From NCBI GenBank assembly GCA_030829155.1, contig JAURBD010000013.1, forward strand, positions 1 through 25,309: a DNA stretch of 25,309 nucleotides. The letters run 5' to 3'. Shown piece by piece: positions 14,409-22,864 of the stretch. The notes beneath the pieces are model-generated. The model was not told the origin of the DNA, ran no database searches, and saw only the letters and a program-made list of their open reading frames with translations. This DNA comes from Flavobacteriaceae bacterium (lineage in GTDB: Bacteria > Bacteroidota > Bacteroidia > Flavobacteriales > Flavobacteriaceae). The translations under genes were made by a program, and so were the position numbers. The stretch's first letter is position 1. Every line of letters begins with the position of its first letter.

Positions 14409-15851
14409 TTATTCTAAATAATCAGGCCGTTTGATAGGAGTACCATATTTATTATAATAAGAAACTTTTAATTTTTCCCCAAAAGGAGCCACATTTTCAA
14501 GATTTTTTAAAACATCGCTACCCTTTCCCGTTACAAAAACCCTAGCATTATCCAGTTTTATATGTTTTTCTGCAGTCCTTAAAATGTCTGAAACAGTAAC
14601 TTTGTTTATTTTTTGAAGAAAGGTTTTATAAAAATCAGCAGGTAGGTTTTCTGATTGAATACTCATGGCATATCGCGCAATTGTCTCAGGCTTTTCAATA
14701 GCCAAAACATAAGTTCCTAAATATTTTGCTTTTGCAGCATTCAATTCTTTTAATGTTACTTTTTCTGTTCTAATTTTTTCTAATTCTCTTACCAATTCAA
14801 CTACGGCACTGTCTGTAACTGAACTTCGAACACTTGCAAAGGCGCTCAGTTTTGCACGAGAATATTTATTGGATTGGAACCTTGAATAAGAGCCGTAAGT
14901 AAATGCTTTATCTTCTCTGAGGTTTTGAAATAAACGACCTTGACTTCCACCTCCTAAAATGCTGTTGATTAGAAGCATAGAAAAATAATCTGGATGTTTT
15001 TTATTAATTTCATTTGTAAATATTACAGAAACTTCTGACTGACTTGCATTGTTCATTTCAATGAAATGAATATCCAATGCTGAACTGTTTTTTGCGGCAT
15101 CGAATTGATAAGCCATAGGAGCTTTACCTTTCCAATTCTTGAATAAAGCTGAAACCTGTTTTTTAACGGTTTTAAAATCAACATCACCGACAACAACTAA
15201 ATAAGCATTTTCTGGATTATAATTTGAGGCGTAATATTTTTTTATATCTGAAATATTAAGCTTAGAAACACTTTCAATTGAGGTAAATTCTCCATAGGGG
15301 TGTTTCTCGCCGAATGTAATTAAATTACCCACTCTACGTGCAGCAGCTTGAACATCTTTATCTGAGGATCGAATCAATTCGATTAGTTTTTCCTTTTCCT
15401 TTTCAAATTCGTCATCTAAAAAATTAGGATTTAAAGCAGCATCAGCCATAAGCTCTAGAACTCTTGGAAAATATCGTGAAAGAGACGAGGCGAATGCCCC
15501 AGAAGAACCAAAACTCAAGGTGGCTCCCATAAAATCAACTTCTTCTTCGAAGGTGTTTTTTTCGATATTTAAAGAACCTTTGCCCAACATGCTTCCTAAT
15601 AAACTATTTGCGCCGGTTAATTTTCCTTCAAAAACTGGAGGGTTGTCAATACTTAAACTAATAGATACTTTTGGAAGTTTATGATTTTCTACCACCAAAA
15701 TGGTCAGACCATTTTTTAGGATAAAACTTTGAGGCTCATCTAACTGAATTAAAGGAGCGGGTGCAGATTTAGGCTGAATACTTCGGTCGATTTGAGCAGA
15801 GATACCTGATAGACTAGAGAGTGCAATAAAAAAAAATTGTAATTTTTTCAT
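14409..15851 (-). CDS. M16 family peptidase, non-catalytic-type subunit (probably lost its C-terminal tail)
   Basis: A 480-residue secreted protein. A signal peptide (about 1-19, ending ISAQ) is followed by two M16 domains. The region equivalent to the zinc motif has no HxxEH (NSLLGSMLGKGSLN), while the C-terminal M16 half has the substrate-binding type block ILGGGSQGRLFQNLREDKAFTYGSYSRF. In two-subunit M16 enzymes this corresponds to the partner that helps form the chamber while the other subunit carries zinc. It follows the HFFEH-containing gene by 12 bases, so the two are presumably translated together and work as a heterodimer in the periplasm. The coding region stops at PDYLE, and the shifted remains of a further domain continue downstream (14126-14408). 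The core peptidase domain looks complete. Confidence 0.87.
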   Translation of the reverse strand: MKKLQFFFIALSSLSGISAQIDRSIQPKSAPAPLIQLDEPQSFILKNGLTILVVENHKLPKVSISLSIDNPPVFEGKLTGANSLLGSMLGKGSLNIEKNTFEEEVDFMGATLSFGSSGAFASSLSRYFPRVLELMADAALNPNFLDDEFEKEKEKLIELIRSSDKDVQAAARRVGNLITFGEKHPYGEFTSIESVSKLNISDIKKYYASNYNPENAYLVVVGDVDFKTVKKQVSALFKNWKGKAPMAYQFDAAKNSSALDIHFIEMNNASQSEVSVIFTNEINKKHPDYFSMLLINSILGGGSQGRLFQNLREDKAFTYGSYSRFQSNKYSRAKLSAFASVRSSVTDSAVVELVRELEKIRTEKVTLKELNAAKAKYLGTYVLAIEKPETIARYAMSIQSENLPADFYKTFLQKINKVTVSDILRTAEKHIKLDNARVFVTGKGSDVLKNLENVAPFGEKLKVSYYNKYGTPIKRPDYLE

Positions 15852-15863
15852 TTCAAAGTGGTA

Positions 15864-17174
15864 TTATTTAGTAGATTCTGGTAAATAACGGAGCACCAAA
15901 CGTTGATTGGGCTTCAGGTATTTTTGAGCAACCTGTTGAATTTCCTCTCTGCTAATTGAACGATATATTTTGATTTCTGAGTTGATCAGATTAGTATCCT
16001 TATAAAATGCATAGTACTCTGCTAAGGAATTAGCAATTCCTTCAACTGAAGAATTTGAGTTTACAAAATTAGTTTCAATCATATTTTGTAGTTTTTGATA
16101 ATCTTTTAAAGAAATTAATTCTTCTTGAATTTTGATGATCTCTTCATCAAAGTCTTTTGTGATTTTTTCGAGAGAGGTATCTCCTAAGGGCAACCCGTAA
16201 ATGATATACATACTATAATCTTCTTGACCTATATTGAAGGCACCAATTTCTATAGCATTTTTTTTTTCATCAACCATTTTACGATACAATTTAGATGATT
16301 TTCCATCACTTAAATAACTAGAAATCATGTCCAATACCTTTGAATCTCTATTTTTTATTGAGGGTGTTCTATAGGCAGTGACAAGCATAGGTATTTCGAT
16401 ATTTGTATCGTATGCAGTTGCTTCAAGAGTTTCTAAAATCGGCTTTTCTTTTATTTTTTTACGATCGATTACTTTTCCCTTTGGAATAGGGCCAAAATAA
16501 TTATCAATCATTTTTTTAGTAGCATCAATTTGAATATCTCCAGCAACCACTAAAATGGCATTATTGGGCACGTAATACTTTTTATTAAATTCCAGAAACT
16601 CTTCTAGTTTTGCTGCGTCAAGATGGGCTGTCTCTCCAATAACAGTTCTTTTGTATGGATGATTAACAAATAAGTTATCCTTGACTACACCCAGAACTTT
16701 TCCATAGGGGCTTTCTTCATCAACCTTTTTTTCTTCTTTAATTACTTCGTTTTGGGTGTCAACACCAATTTTATTAATGATTGGGTGAAGCATTCTTTCT
16801 GATTCTAACCACAAACCTAACTCAAGATTATTTGACGGAAAGACCTCGTAATAATAGGTATAATCACTGCTGGTGTAGGCGTTGTTTTCTCCGCCATTAG
16901 CAGAAACGATATTAAACCATTTTCCTCGTTCTATGTTTTTAGTTCCTTCAAATAAAAGATGCTCAAAGAAATGAGCAAAACCTGTTCTGTCTTCTTTTTC
17001 ATCTTTAGATCCTACATGATATAAAACGGAGGTTGTTACTACGGGAGCTGTATTGTCTTGATGTAAAATAACATGAAGACCATTGCTCAAGTTATAATCT
17101 ATAAAACTTACTTCTTGTGCTTGAAGATGAACAAAAATCAGACTTAGAACAAGGTAAAAAAAGTACTCTTTCAT
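15864..17174 (-). CDS. M16 family zinc metallopeptidase, catalytic-type subunit
   Basis: A 436-residue secreted M16 (pitrilysin/processing-peptidase type) enzyme with signal peptide MKEYFFYLVLSLIFVHLQA, cleaved before Q20. The inverted zinc motif HFFEH is at 68-72: H68 and H72 bind zinc and E71 is the catalytic base. The third ligand is a glutamate in EVIKEEKK (about 147-148), about 75 residues downstream as expected. The second M16 half contains SSYLSDGKSSKLYRKMVDEKK and ends in KPNQRLVLRYLPE. It degrades oligopeptides, probably in the periplasm. It is the first gene of a two-gene unit with the HxxEH-lacking partner 12 bases downstream. Confidence 0.93.
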   Translation of the reverse strand: MKEYFFYLVLSLIFVHLQAQEVSFIDYNLSNGLHVILHQDNTAPVVTTSVLYHVGSKDEKEDRTGFAHFFEHLLFEGTKNIERGKWFNIVSANGGENNAYTSSDYTYYYEVFPSNNLELGLWLESERMLHPIINKIGVDTQNEVIKEEKKVDEESPYGKVLGVVKDNLFVNHPYKRTVIGETAHLDAAKLEEFLEFNKKYYVPNNAILVVAGDIQIDATKKMIDNYFGPIPKGKVIDRKKIKEKPILETLEATAYDTNIEIPMLVTAYRTPSIKNRDSKVLDMISSYLSDGKSSKLYRKMVDEKKNAIEIGAFNIGQEDYSMYIIYGLPLGDTSLEKITKDFDEEIIKIQEELISLKDYQKLQNMIETNFVNSNSSVEGIANSLAEYYAFYKDTNLINSEIKIYRSISREEIQQVAQKYLKPNQRLVLRYLPESTK

Positions 17175-17252
17175 GACATAAACTTTAAGACTATTCCATA
17201 ATAAGTTCGGAAAGTATTGAAAAGTTATTAAAAATTAAAATTAATTACATTT

Positions 17253-17260
17253 ATATTTGT
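17253..17260 (+). promoter_or_regulatory. Probable -7 promoter box of the BASS transporter-thiolase pair
   Basis: TATATTTG matches the TAnnTTTG consensus and lies 55 bases before the ATG at 17316. The -33 element is unclear. Confidence 0.45.
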
Positions 17261-17315
17261 TCAACTACAATTTTGTCGGAATTCTGATTTTTTTAATTCA
17301 GTATACCATTTCCCT

Positions 17316-18242
17316 ATGAAGTTTATTGAACAATTTAACAGATCTTTTCCTTTTTTAGTAATGAGTTGTGCCCTCCTTTCATTAGTATATCCACAAGGGT
17401 TTATTTGGTTTTCTGGACCTTGGATTACTTTTGGCTTGGGAGGAATTATGCTGGGTATGGGTCTTACTCTTCAATGGAGCGATTTTGAACAAGTATTTAA
17501 AACACCTCTTTGGGTTGGCTTTGGACTTTTATTACAATTTACCATTATGCCATTTCTTGGCTGGGGTTTAGCAATTCTTTTTGAATTGCCACCATTTTTC
17601 GCTGTTGGGCTTATTTTGGTAGCCAGTTGTCCTGGAGGCACTGCATCAAATGTTATTGCTTATTTAGCAGATGCAAATTTAGCTTTATCGGTAACGATGA
17701 CCACAATTTCAACTGTAGCTGCCATCATAATGACACCGCTTCTGACCAGCTATCTGTCGGGAAGTTATTTAGAAGTTGATGCAATAAGTTTGTTTTACAG
17801 TACTTTGAAAGTTGTTTTATTTCCATTGACATCTGGAGTTTTATTAAACCGATTTTTACCAAGATTAACCAAAAAAATAATTCCTTTTGCACCACCAGTA
17901 GCAGTTCTATTGATTACGTTTATTGTGGCAAGTATTATTGGTCAAGGCAAAGAAATAATTTTAACTTCAGGGTTTCGACTAATAGCAGCAATTATGACAT
18001 TACACTTATTAGGTTTTTTACTTGGGTATTTTATTTCTTATAATATTTTTAAAAATAAAGGCGTGAGTCGAACTATATCAATTGAAGTAGGAATGCAAAA
18101 TTCAGGACTAGGGGCTGTTTTGGCTCGTGAAAACTTTACAAATCCTGCGACTGCAATTCCTTCAGCCCTATCCAGTTTGGTGCACTCTATTTATGGAAGT
18201 ATATTTGCTTCAATAGTTAAAAGGATTAACGAAAGAAATTAG
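17316..18242 (+). CDS. Bile acid:sodium symporter family (BASS) transporter
   Basis: A 308-residue inner-membrane protein with about nine or ten hydrophobic helices. The BASS/SBF signatures are clear: GIMLGMGLTL near 45-55, the helix-breaking motif CPGGTASNVIAYLADANLALS (about 104-124), and IEVGMQNSGLG in the second half. Family members couple sodium to uptake of bile acids, pantothenate, pyruvate or other organic anions; bacterial substrates are often unknown. The thiolase gene begins 3 bases after its stop, which indicates one operon. That link hints at an organic acid connected to acyl-CoA metabolism, but this is inference only. Confidence 0.88.
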   Translation: MKFIEQFNRSFPFLVMSCALLSLVYPQGFIWFSGPWITFGLGGIMLGMGLTLQWSDFEQVFKTPLWVGFGLLLQFTIMPFLGWGLAILFELPPFFAVGLILVASCPGGTASNVIAYLADANLALSVTMTTISTVAAIIMTPLLTSYLSGSYLEVDAISLFYSTLKVVLFPLTSGVLLNRFLPRLTKKIIPFAPPVAVLLITFIVASIIGQGKEIILTSGFRLIAAIMTLHLLGFLLGYFISYNIFKNKGVSRTISIEVGMQNSGLGAVLARENFTNPATAIPSALSSLVHSIYGSIFASIVKRINERN

Positions 18243-18245
18243 CTT

Positions 18246-19427
18246 ATGGAATTAAATCAAGTTGTAATTGTATCTGCAAAAAGAACCCCGTTGGGTAAAT
18301 TTATGGGAGGACTATCAACAGTACCTGCTCCTAGATTAGGAGCAATAGCGATTCAAGGAGCCATAGATGCTATAGGTCTGGATGTTTCTGAAATTGATGA
18401 AGTGTTTATGGGAAATGTTTTACAAGCAGGGGTGGGTCAGTCACCTGCGCGTCAGGCTGCAATATTTTCAGGAATTCCTGATACTGTTCCATGTACTACT
18501 GTAAATAAAGTTTGCTCATCTGGGATGAAAACTATTATGATGGCTGCTCAGGCTATCGCTCTTGGAGATGCCGAAGTGGTGATTGCTGGTGGAATGGAGA
18601 GTATGAGCTTAGCCCCCCATATTGTTCGAACGCGAGCAGGCATAAAATTTGGTGGGACTCAAATGGAAGACGTTATTCAAAAAGACGGCTTGAAAGATGC
18701 CTTTGATCAAGTTGCAATGGGAACTTATGCAGACGCAACTGCAATAAAATATTCAATAAGTAGACAAGAACAAGATGCCTTTGCAGCTGAATCTTATCGA
18801 AGAAGTGCAGCAGCATGGGAAAGCGGAATCCTAAAAGGTGAGGTGGTTCCAGTAATAGTGAAACAACGAAAAGGAGATGATAAAATTATTGCTAAGGATG
18901 AAGAATTTACTAATGTTATGTTGGATAAAATACCAAAACTAAAACCAGCGTTTACAAAAGATGGAACTGTTACTGCTGCAAACGCATCAACAATCAATGA
19001 TGGAGCAGCAGCTTTGATAATGATGTCCCAAAAGAAAGCAAAAGCATTAGGCCTAGCACCCCTTGCTACTGTGCTTGGTTATGCAGATGCGGCTCATGAA
19101 CCTCAATGGTTTACTACTGCTCCTGCTAAGGCTTTACCAAAAGCACTGGCAAAAGCAAATGTTAAGTTAGATGAAGTAGAGTTATTTGAATTTAATGAAG
19201 CATTTTCTGTAGTTGGTATAGTAAACATAAGACTCTTAGAATTAGATCCTGAAAAAGTAAACGTTCATGGGGGAGCTGTTTCTCTAGGCCATCCACTTGG
19301 ATGTTCTGGGGCCCGAATCCTAGTCAGTCTAATTCATGCCATGAAACACAGAAGTACAAAGCTTGGAGCAGCAGCGATTTGCAATGGTGGTGGTGGTGCT
19401 TCAGCAATGGTTTTAACCAGAAGATAA
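18246..19427 (+). CDS. Acetyl-CoA C-acetyltransferase (thiolase)
   Basis: A 393-residue thiolase of the biosynthetic/degradative type II class. The acyl-accepting cysteine is C90 in VNKVCSSGMKT. NEAFSVV is the second conserved block. H349 in GHPLGCSGAR and C379 in ICNGGGGAS complete the catalytic triad. The enzyme condenses two acetyl-CoA to acetoacetyl-CoA, or runs the reverse cleavage. Length and motifs match acetyl-CoA acetyltransferase better than long-chain FadA enzymes, but the exact chain preference is not readable. It is coupled to the upstream BASS transporter gene (3-base gap) and faces the decayed Bcr/CflA gene. Confidence 0.93.
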   Translation: MELNQVVIVSAKRTPLGKFMGGLSTVPAPRLGAIAIQGAIDAIGLDVSEIDEVFMGNVLQAGVGQSPARQAAIFSGIPDTVPCTTVNKVCSSGMKTIMMAAQAIALGDAEVVIAGGMESMSLAPHIVRTRAGIKFGGTQMEDVIQKDGLKDAFDQVAMGTYADATAIKYSISRQEQDAFAAESYRRSAAAWESGILKGEVVPVIVKQRKGDDKIIAKDEEFTNVMLDKIPKLKPAFTKDGTVTAANASTINDGAAALIMMSQKKAKALGLAPLATVLGYADAAHEPQWFTTAPAKALPKALAKANVKLDEVELFEFNEAFSVVGIVNIRLLELDPEKVNVHGGAVSLGHPLGCSGARILVSLIHAMKHRSTKLGAAAICNGGGGASAMVLTRR

Positions 19428-19437
19428 TCAGAATAAA

Positions 19438-19946
19438 TTATAAAATATTTTTTTCTATATCAAGGTGTTTACTGTCCAAAACAGGTATAACGTGAGTCAG
19501 TATTTTAGCAAGAATTCTCGCTGATAACATAATTCCAAATAAAGGTGTAAGACTGTTGTTGAACACAGTCCCCGAAATCAATCCTAAATACTCCCAGAAG
19601 TAAAAATACTAAAAAGACATCATAGCAGAGACAGCACCTGCATTTTTCGAAAAAAACTGATGAACATTGCCGATGCTGAACTAGTAATTAAAAAAGACTT
19701 AATTACAAAAATAATGAGCCCAAAAGCGCCAATTTTTTTTGCCCTATTTGATCTGATAATGGACCTCCAAAGAATTGACCTATACCTTAACTTACTAAAA
19801 AATAGTTCAACGTATTGTTAACAGAAATGATTGAGGTATTCTCATTTCTTTTCAATAGACGGGATTGCAGATAAGTAAGCATCCATCACTAAAGGTCCAA
19901 TTGTTAAAATTGCACCAAAAAAAAAGAAGCGTATTTTTTGATTCAC
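19438..19946 (-). pseudogene. Decayed Bcr/CflA-family drug exporter (MFS)
   Basis: The minus strand carries pieces of one MFS transporter in more than one frame. From a GTG at 19946 it reads NQKIRFFFFGAILTIGPLVM, then DAYLSAIPSIEKK, before a stop at 19842-19844. A shifted frame gives NTSIISVNNTLNYFLVS, a TAA (19787-19789), then GIGQFFGGPLSDQIGQKK, which is MFS motif A. After another stop the sequence jumps to SASAMFISFFRKNAGAVSAM, a TAG (19609-19611), and GLISGTVFNNSLTPLFGIML near the end. Bcr/CflA proteins have the same order: helix 1 with a GPxxxDxYL motif, motif A, and the NAGxASAL block late in the protein. About 510 bases remain where roughly 1,200 are expected, so the middle is deleted and the gene cannot work. 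Confidence 0.8.
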
Positions 19947-20054
19947 TTAACAGTTTAATTTTATCCAAAAGCGTATTTTTGACTAGGGCGCTAAAGGAAT
20001 AATAAAAAGAGTGTTAAAAAGGCCCTCAAACTAGTAATTAATTTTAAATCTCAA

Positions 20055-20447
20055 ATGAAGCAAATTGTATTTTTAATCGTTTTATTTAGTACCTTTTCTT
20101 ATGGACAATTTACTTTTTTCCAACCCTATAAATTAGAAATCACTTCTGACATTCCATATGAACCCTTAAGAACAGAAATAGATGAAATGCGTTTGGGCCT
20201 TGAAGCTCAAGAATGGTCAGTTGAGATTTTAAAGTATTGGATGTCTGAAATGCAAAAAGCCCCATTTATTTCTGGAGATCATAGAGTTATCTTCATCATA
20301 TACGATAGCTCAAAAAGTAGAAAAATAACTATTCCAATTTTTGTAAGAGAAAAAACGATTAAGGCTTTTAAAACTGAGGAGGGTTTTCAAAATCAATACA
20401 TGGAATTCATCTCCAATACTTACGAATGGATTTTGAGAAATTTATAA
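20055..20447 (+). CDS. Small exported protein of unknown function
   Basis: I do not recognise this 130-residue protein. It begins with a signal peptide (about residues 1-17, MKQIVFLIVLFSTFSYG) and a mature start at QFTFFQPY. The mature part looks mixed helix and strand, with no cysteines and no recognised motif. Its composition is normal for the region. It starts 108 bases after the decayed Bcr/CflA gene and ends 16 bases before a convergent lipoprotein gene. It is probably periplasmic. The start ATG at 20055 fits the signal peptide. Confidence 0.65.
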   Translation: MKQIVFLIVLFSTFSYGQFTFFQPYKLEITSDIPYEPLRTEIDEMRLGLEAQEWSVEILKYWMSEMQKAPFISGDHRVIFIIYDSSKSRKITIPIFVREKTIKAFKTEEGFQNQYMEFISNTYEWILRNL

Positions 20448-20463
20448 AAACTGTGCCGCTTAT

Positions 20464-20724
20464 TTACTCTGAACAATATTCTTGTCCAATTGAGAATTTA
20501 TCAAAATCAGCGCTGCTTACTTCACCACTTACAGAGTTGTCAGGGATGTAAGAATTATTATCATTATTGTTGGTGTTAAAAATGTCGCTATTAACATCAA
20601 AAATAAAATAGTATTTCCCATTAATAATTTGCTTGTCAATGATATTTCCACACCGGCTGTCATCAGAAGAGCAACTGATGATACCTAACCCAATTAAGAA
20701 AAAAAAGATTTTTTTTGTGTACAC
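20464..20724 (-). CDS. Small surface-type lipoprotein of unknown function
   Basis: An 86-residue lipoprotein. A short hydrophobic signal ends at a lipobox-like GIISC (C18) followed by SSDDS. Acidic residues at these positions match the lipoprotein export signal that sends Bacteroidota lipoproteins to the outer face of the outer membrane (I recall SDDFE-like in F. johnsoniae). The mature part has one more cysteine near the start (C25) and one close to the end (YCSE), possibly a disulfide. An asparagine-rich stretch (NTNNNDNNSY) lies in between. The start is GTG at 20724, immediately before the signal peptide. No function can be assigned. Confidence 0.65.
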   Translation of the reverse strand: MYTKKIFFFLIGLGIISCSSDDSRCGNIIDKQIINGKYYFIFDVNSDIFNTNNNDNNSYIPDNSVSGEVSSADFDKFSIGQEYCSE

Positions 20725-20751
20725 TTACAATATAATTTTAAAGAAAAATAC

Positions 20752-20789
20752 ACACAAACTTAATCTTTTTAAATTAAAAAAGTTTGTGT
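20752..20789 (-). terminator. Likely terminator of the sodium:solute symporter operon
   Basis: ACACAAACTT and AAGTTTGTGT form a perfect 10-bp stem, extended by complementary A and T runs in the loop. It lies about 90 bases beyond the symporter stop. On the minus strand the stem is followed by a T-rich tail (GTATTTTTCTTT). On the plus strand it is followed by only four T, so minus-strand use is more likely. Confidence 0.6.
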
Positions 20790-20878
20790 TTTAAAAATCA
20801 TAACCAAGAAATATTCTGAAGTACTCTCTTTTCTCTATTGTTAATGAACTATTAGAGTATTTTTTTTTGATTTGCAAA

Positions 20879-22540
20879 TTAAGGTTTTCTAATTTCATCA
20901 ATCATTAATTGTACTTTCTTTGGAGGGATTTGAGTCTGAGAGGCAACTATAATTGCAACCAAAATATTGGCACACATAGCAAGAGTTCCAAATCCTTCGG
21001 GTGAAACACCGAACCACCAATCTTCATTACTACCCCCACCAAAGAAACCAAGTTTGAATTTCATCATATAAAAAAGCATTGAAGAAATCCCTACAACCAT
21101 GCCACTAATTACTCCTTCTTTATTCATTCGTTTACTGAAAATTCCCATAACAATTGCTGGAAAAAAAGAAGCTGCAGCCAAACCAAAAGCCAAAGCAACC
21201 GTTGCAGCAACAAAGTCAGGAGGATTAATCCCAAAATATCCAGCTAATATTACAGCAAAAAGGGCAGCAATTCTAGCAGCAATAAGTTCTCCTTTTTCAG
21301 AGATTGAAGGATAAACAATTTTTTTAAGTAAATCATGGGATACCGAAGAAGAAATCACTAATAATAAACCTGCAGCGGTTGATAATGCAGCAGCTAATGC
21401 TCCAGCTGCCATAAGACCAATTACCCAATTTGGAAGATTTGCAATTTCTGGGTTTGCCATAACAATAATGTCTTTGTCTATGACAAGTTCATTTATCTTA
21501 GGATCTGCAACATATTGAACCAACCCATCTTGATTTTTATCAGTAAATTTTAAAAGACCCGTACTTTCCCAATTAGAAAACCATTCAGGTAAGGTTTCAT
21601 AAGATTTATTACTTACCGTTTGAATAAGGTTTGTCCTAGCAAAAACTGCAATAGCTGGTGCAGTAGTGTAGAGGATTGCAATGAATAACAAAGCCCATCC
21701 AGCAGATTTTCGAGCATCGCGAACTTTTTTAACCGTAAAGAACCTCACAATCACGTGGGGAAGTCCTGCAGTTCCCAACATCAATGCAGCTGTAATCAAG
21801 AAAACATCGAGTTTAGATTTTGAACCAGAGGTATATTGATGAAAACCTAGTTCCTTATGAAGCCCATCTAATTTTTCTAATAGATGAATTCCATCAGCTG
21901 CTTTTGAACCCATTCCTAATTGGGGAATTGGCATACCGGTCATAATCATTGAAATAAAAATTGCGGGAACCAAAAAGGCAAAAATCAAAACGCAATATTG
22001 TGCAACTTGAGTATAGGTAATACCCTTCATACCACCTAAAACAGCATAAAAAAGAACGATCCCCATGCCAATTAGAACACCAGTATTTATATCAACGGTA
22101 AGGTATCTTGAAAAGACCAAACCTACACCACGCATTTGACCCGCAATATAGGTAAAGGAAACAATTAATGCGCAAAAGACCGCTACGGCCCTTGCAGTAT
22201 TCGAATAGTAACGATCCCCGATAAAATCTGGTACTGTAAATTTTCCAAATTTCCTGAGGTATGGAGCTAATAGAAGTGCCAAAAGAACATAACCTCCTGT
22301 CCATCCCATAAGGTATACCGATCCATCATATCCTGCGAAAGAAATGATTCCTGCCATAGAAATAAAAGATGCTGCGGACATCCAGTCTGCAGCGGTAGCC
22401 ATTCCGTTGGCTAAGGGTGAAACACCTTCACCTGCTACATAAAATTCTTTTGTCGAGGATGCATGGGACCATATTGCAATTCCAATGTAAATTGCAAAGG
22501 AAACACCCACCATTATCCAAATCCATAATTGTTGCTCCAT
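20879..22540 (-). CDS. Sodium:solute symporter, large subunit (VC_2705/ActP-like)
   Basis: A 553-residue sodium:solute symporter with about 13 hydrophobic helices. Family blocks include FYVAGEGVSPLANGMATAADWMSAASFI near the N-terminus, KFGKFTVPDFIGDRYYS, TYIAGQMRGVGLVFSRYL, and STAAGLLLVISSSVSHDLLKK. It resembles acetate permease ActP, and it belongs with the VC_2705 subfamily because a DUF4212 small subunit lies just upstream (2-base gap). Substrate is probably a short carboxylate such as acetate, but this is inferred from the family. An extracytoplasmic loop (about 330-345) contains DKNQDGLVQ, which resembles an EF-hand calcium loop. A terminator lies beyond its stop. Confidence 0.92.
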   Translation of the reverse strand: MEQQLWIWIMVGVSFAIYIGIAIWSHASSTKEFYVAGEGVSPLANGMATAADWMSAASFISMAGIISFAGYDGSVYLMGWTGGYVLLALLLAPYLRKFGKFTVPDFIGDRYYSNTARAVAVFCALIVSFTYIAGQMRGVGLVFSRYLTVDINTGVLIGMGIVLFYAVLGGMKGITYTQVAQYCVLIFAFLVPAIFISMIMTGMPIPQLGMGSKAADGIHLLEKLDGLHKELGFHQYTSGSKSKLDVFLITAALMLGTAGLPHVIVRFFTVKKVRDARKSAGWALLFIAILYTTAPAIAVFARTNLIQTVSNKSYETLPEWFSNWESTGLLKFTDKNQDGLVQYVADPKINELVIDKDIIVMANPEIANLPNWVIGLMAAGALAAALSTAAGLLLVISSSVSHDLLKKIVYPSISEKGELIAARIAALFAVILAGYFGINPPDFVAATVALAFGLAAASFFPAIVMGIFSKRMNKEGVISGMVVGISSMLFYMMKFKLGFFGGGSNEDWWFGVSPEGFGTLAMCANILVAIIVASQTQIPPKKVQLMIDEIRKP

Positions 22541-22542
22541 AA

Positions 22543-22788
22543 TTATTCGCCTGTTTTATCGTCTAAACGATTCATTAAAAATACATACACAAAAATTAGC
22601 ACAACAAAAATATAAATAGAGCCTTGCTGAGCAAACCAGAAACCTAACTTAAAACCACCAATTTGAATTTGATTTAACAAGTCTACTAGTAATATTCCAA
22701 ATCCAAAAGAGACCGTGAACCAAAGGGTTAAAAGAATAAATAAGTATTTGAGATTTGTTTTCCAGTAATTGTTTACAGGTTTATTCAT
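22543..22788 (-). CDS. DUF4212 small subunit of the sodium:solute symporter
   Basis: An 81-residue membrane protein with two hydrophobic helices (about 14-35 and 49-71). It has the DUF4212 pattern: a YWKTNLKYLFILLTLWFTVSFG first helix, then the GFKLGFWFAQQGSIYIFVVLIF segment and a short polar tail. It is encoded immediately before the symporter and they almost certainly form one transporter; in other bacteria DUF4212 genes occur only beside such symporters. Start is the ATG at 22788. Confidence 0.9.
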   Translation of the reverse strand: MNKPVNNYWKTNLKYLFILLTLWFTVSFGFGILLVDLLNQIQIGGFKLGFWFAQQGSIYIFVVLIFVYVFLMNRLDDKTGE

Positions 22789-22864
22789 AACAAATTTTTA
22801 TATTACGTTGTAATTTAGATAGAATTTAATCAATATACCTTTAATTTATACTAATACGAAGATT

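Noticed and set aside
20822..20868. Possible second terminator: TACTCT and AGAGTA followed by nine T on the plus strand
   Set aside because: The stem is only six base pairs with a loop of about 30 bases, and no plus-strand gene ends nearby.
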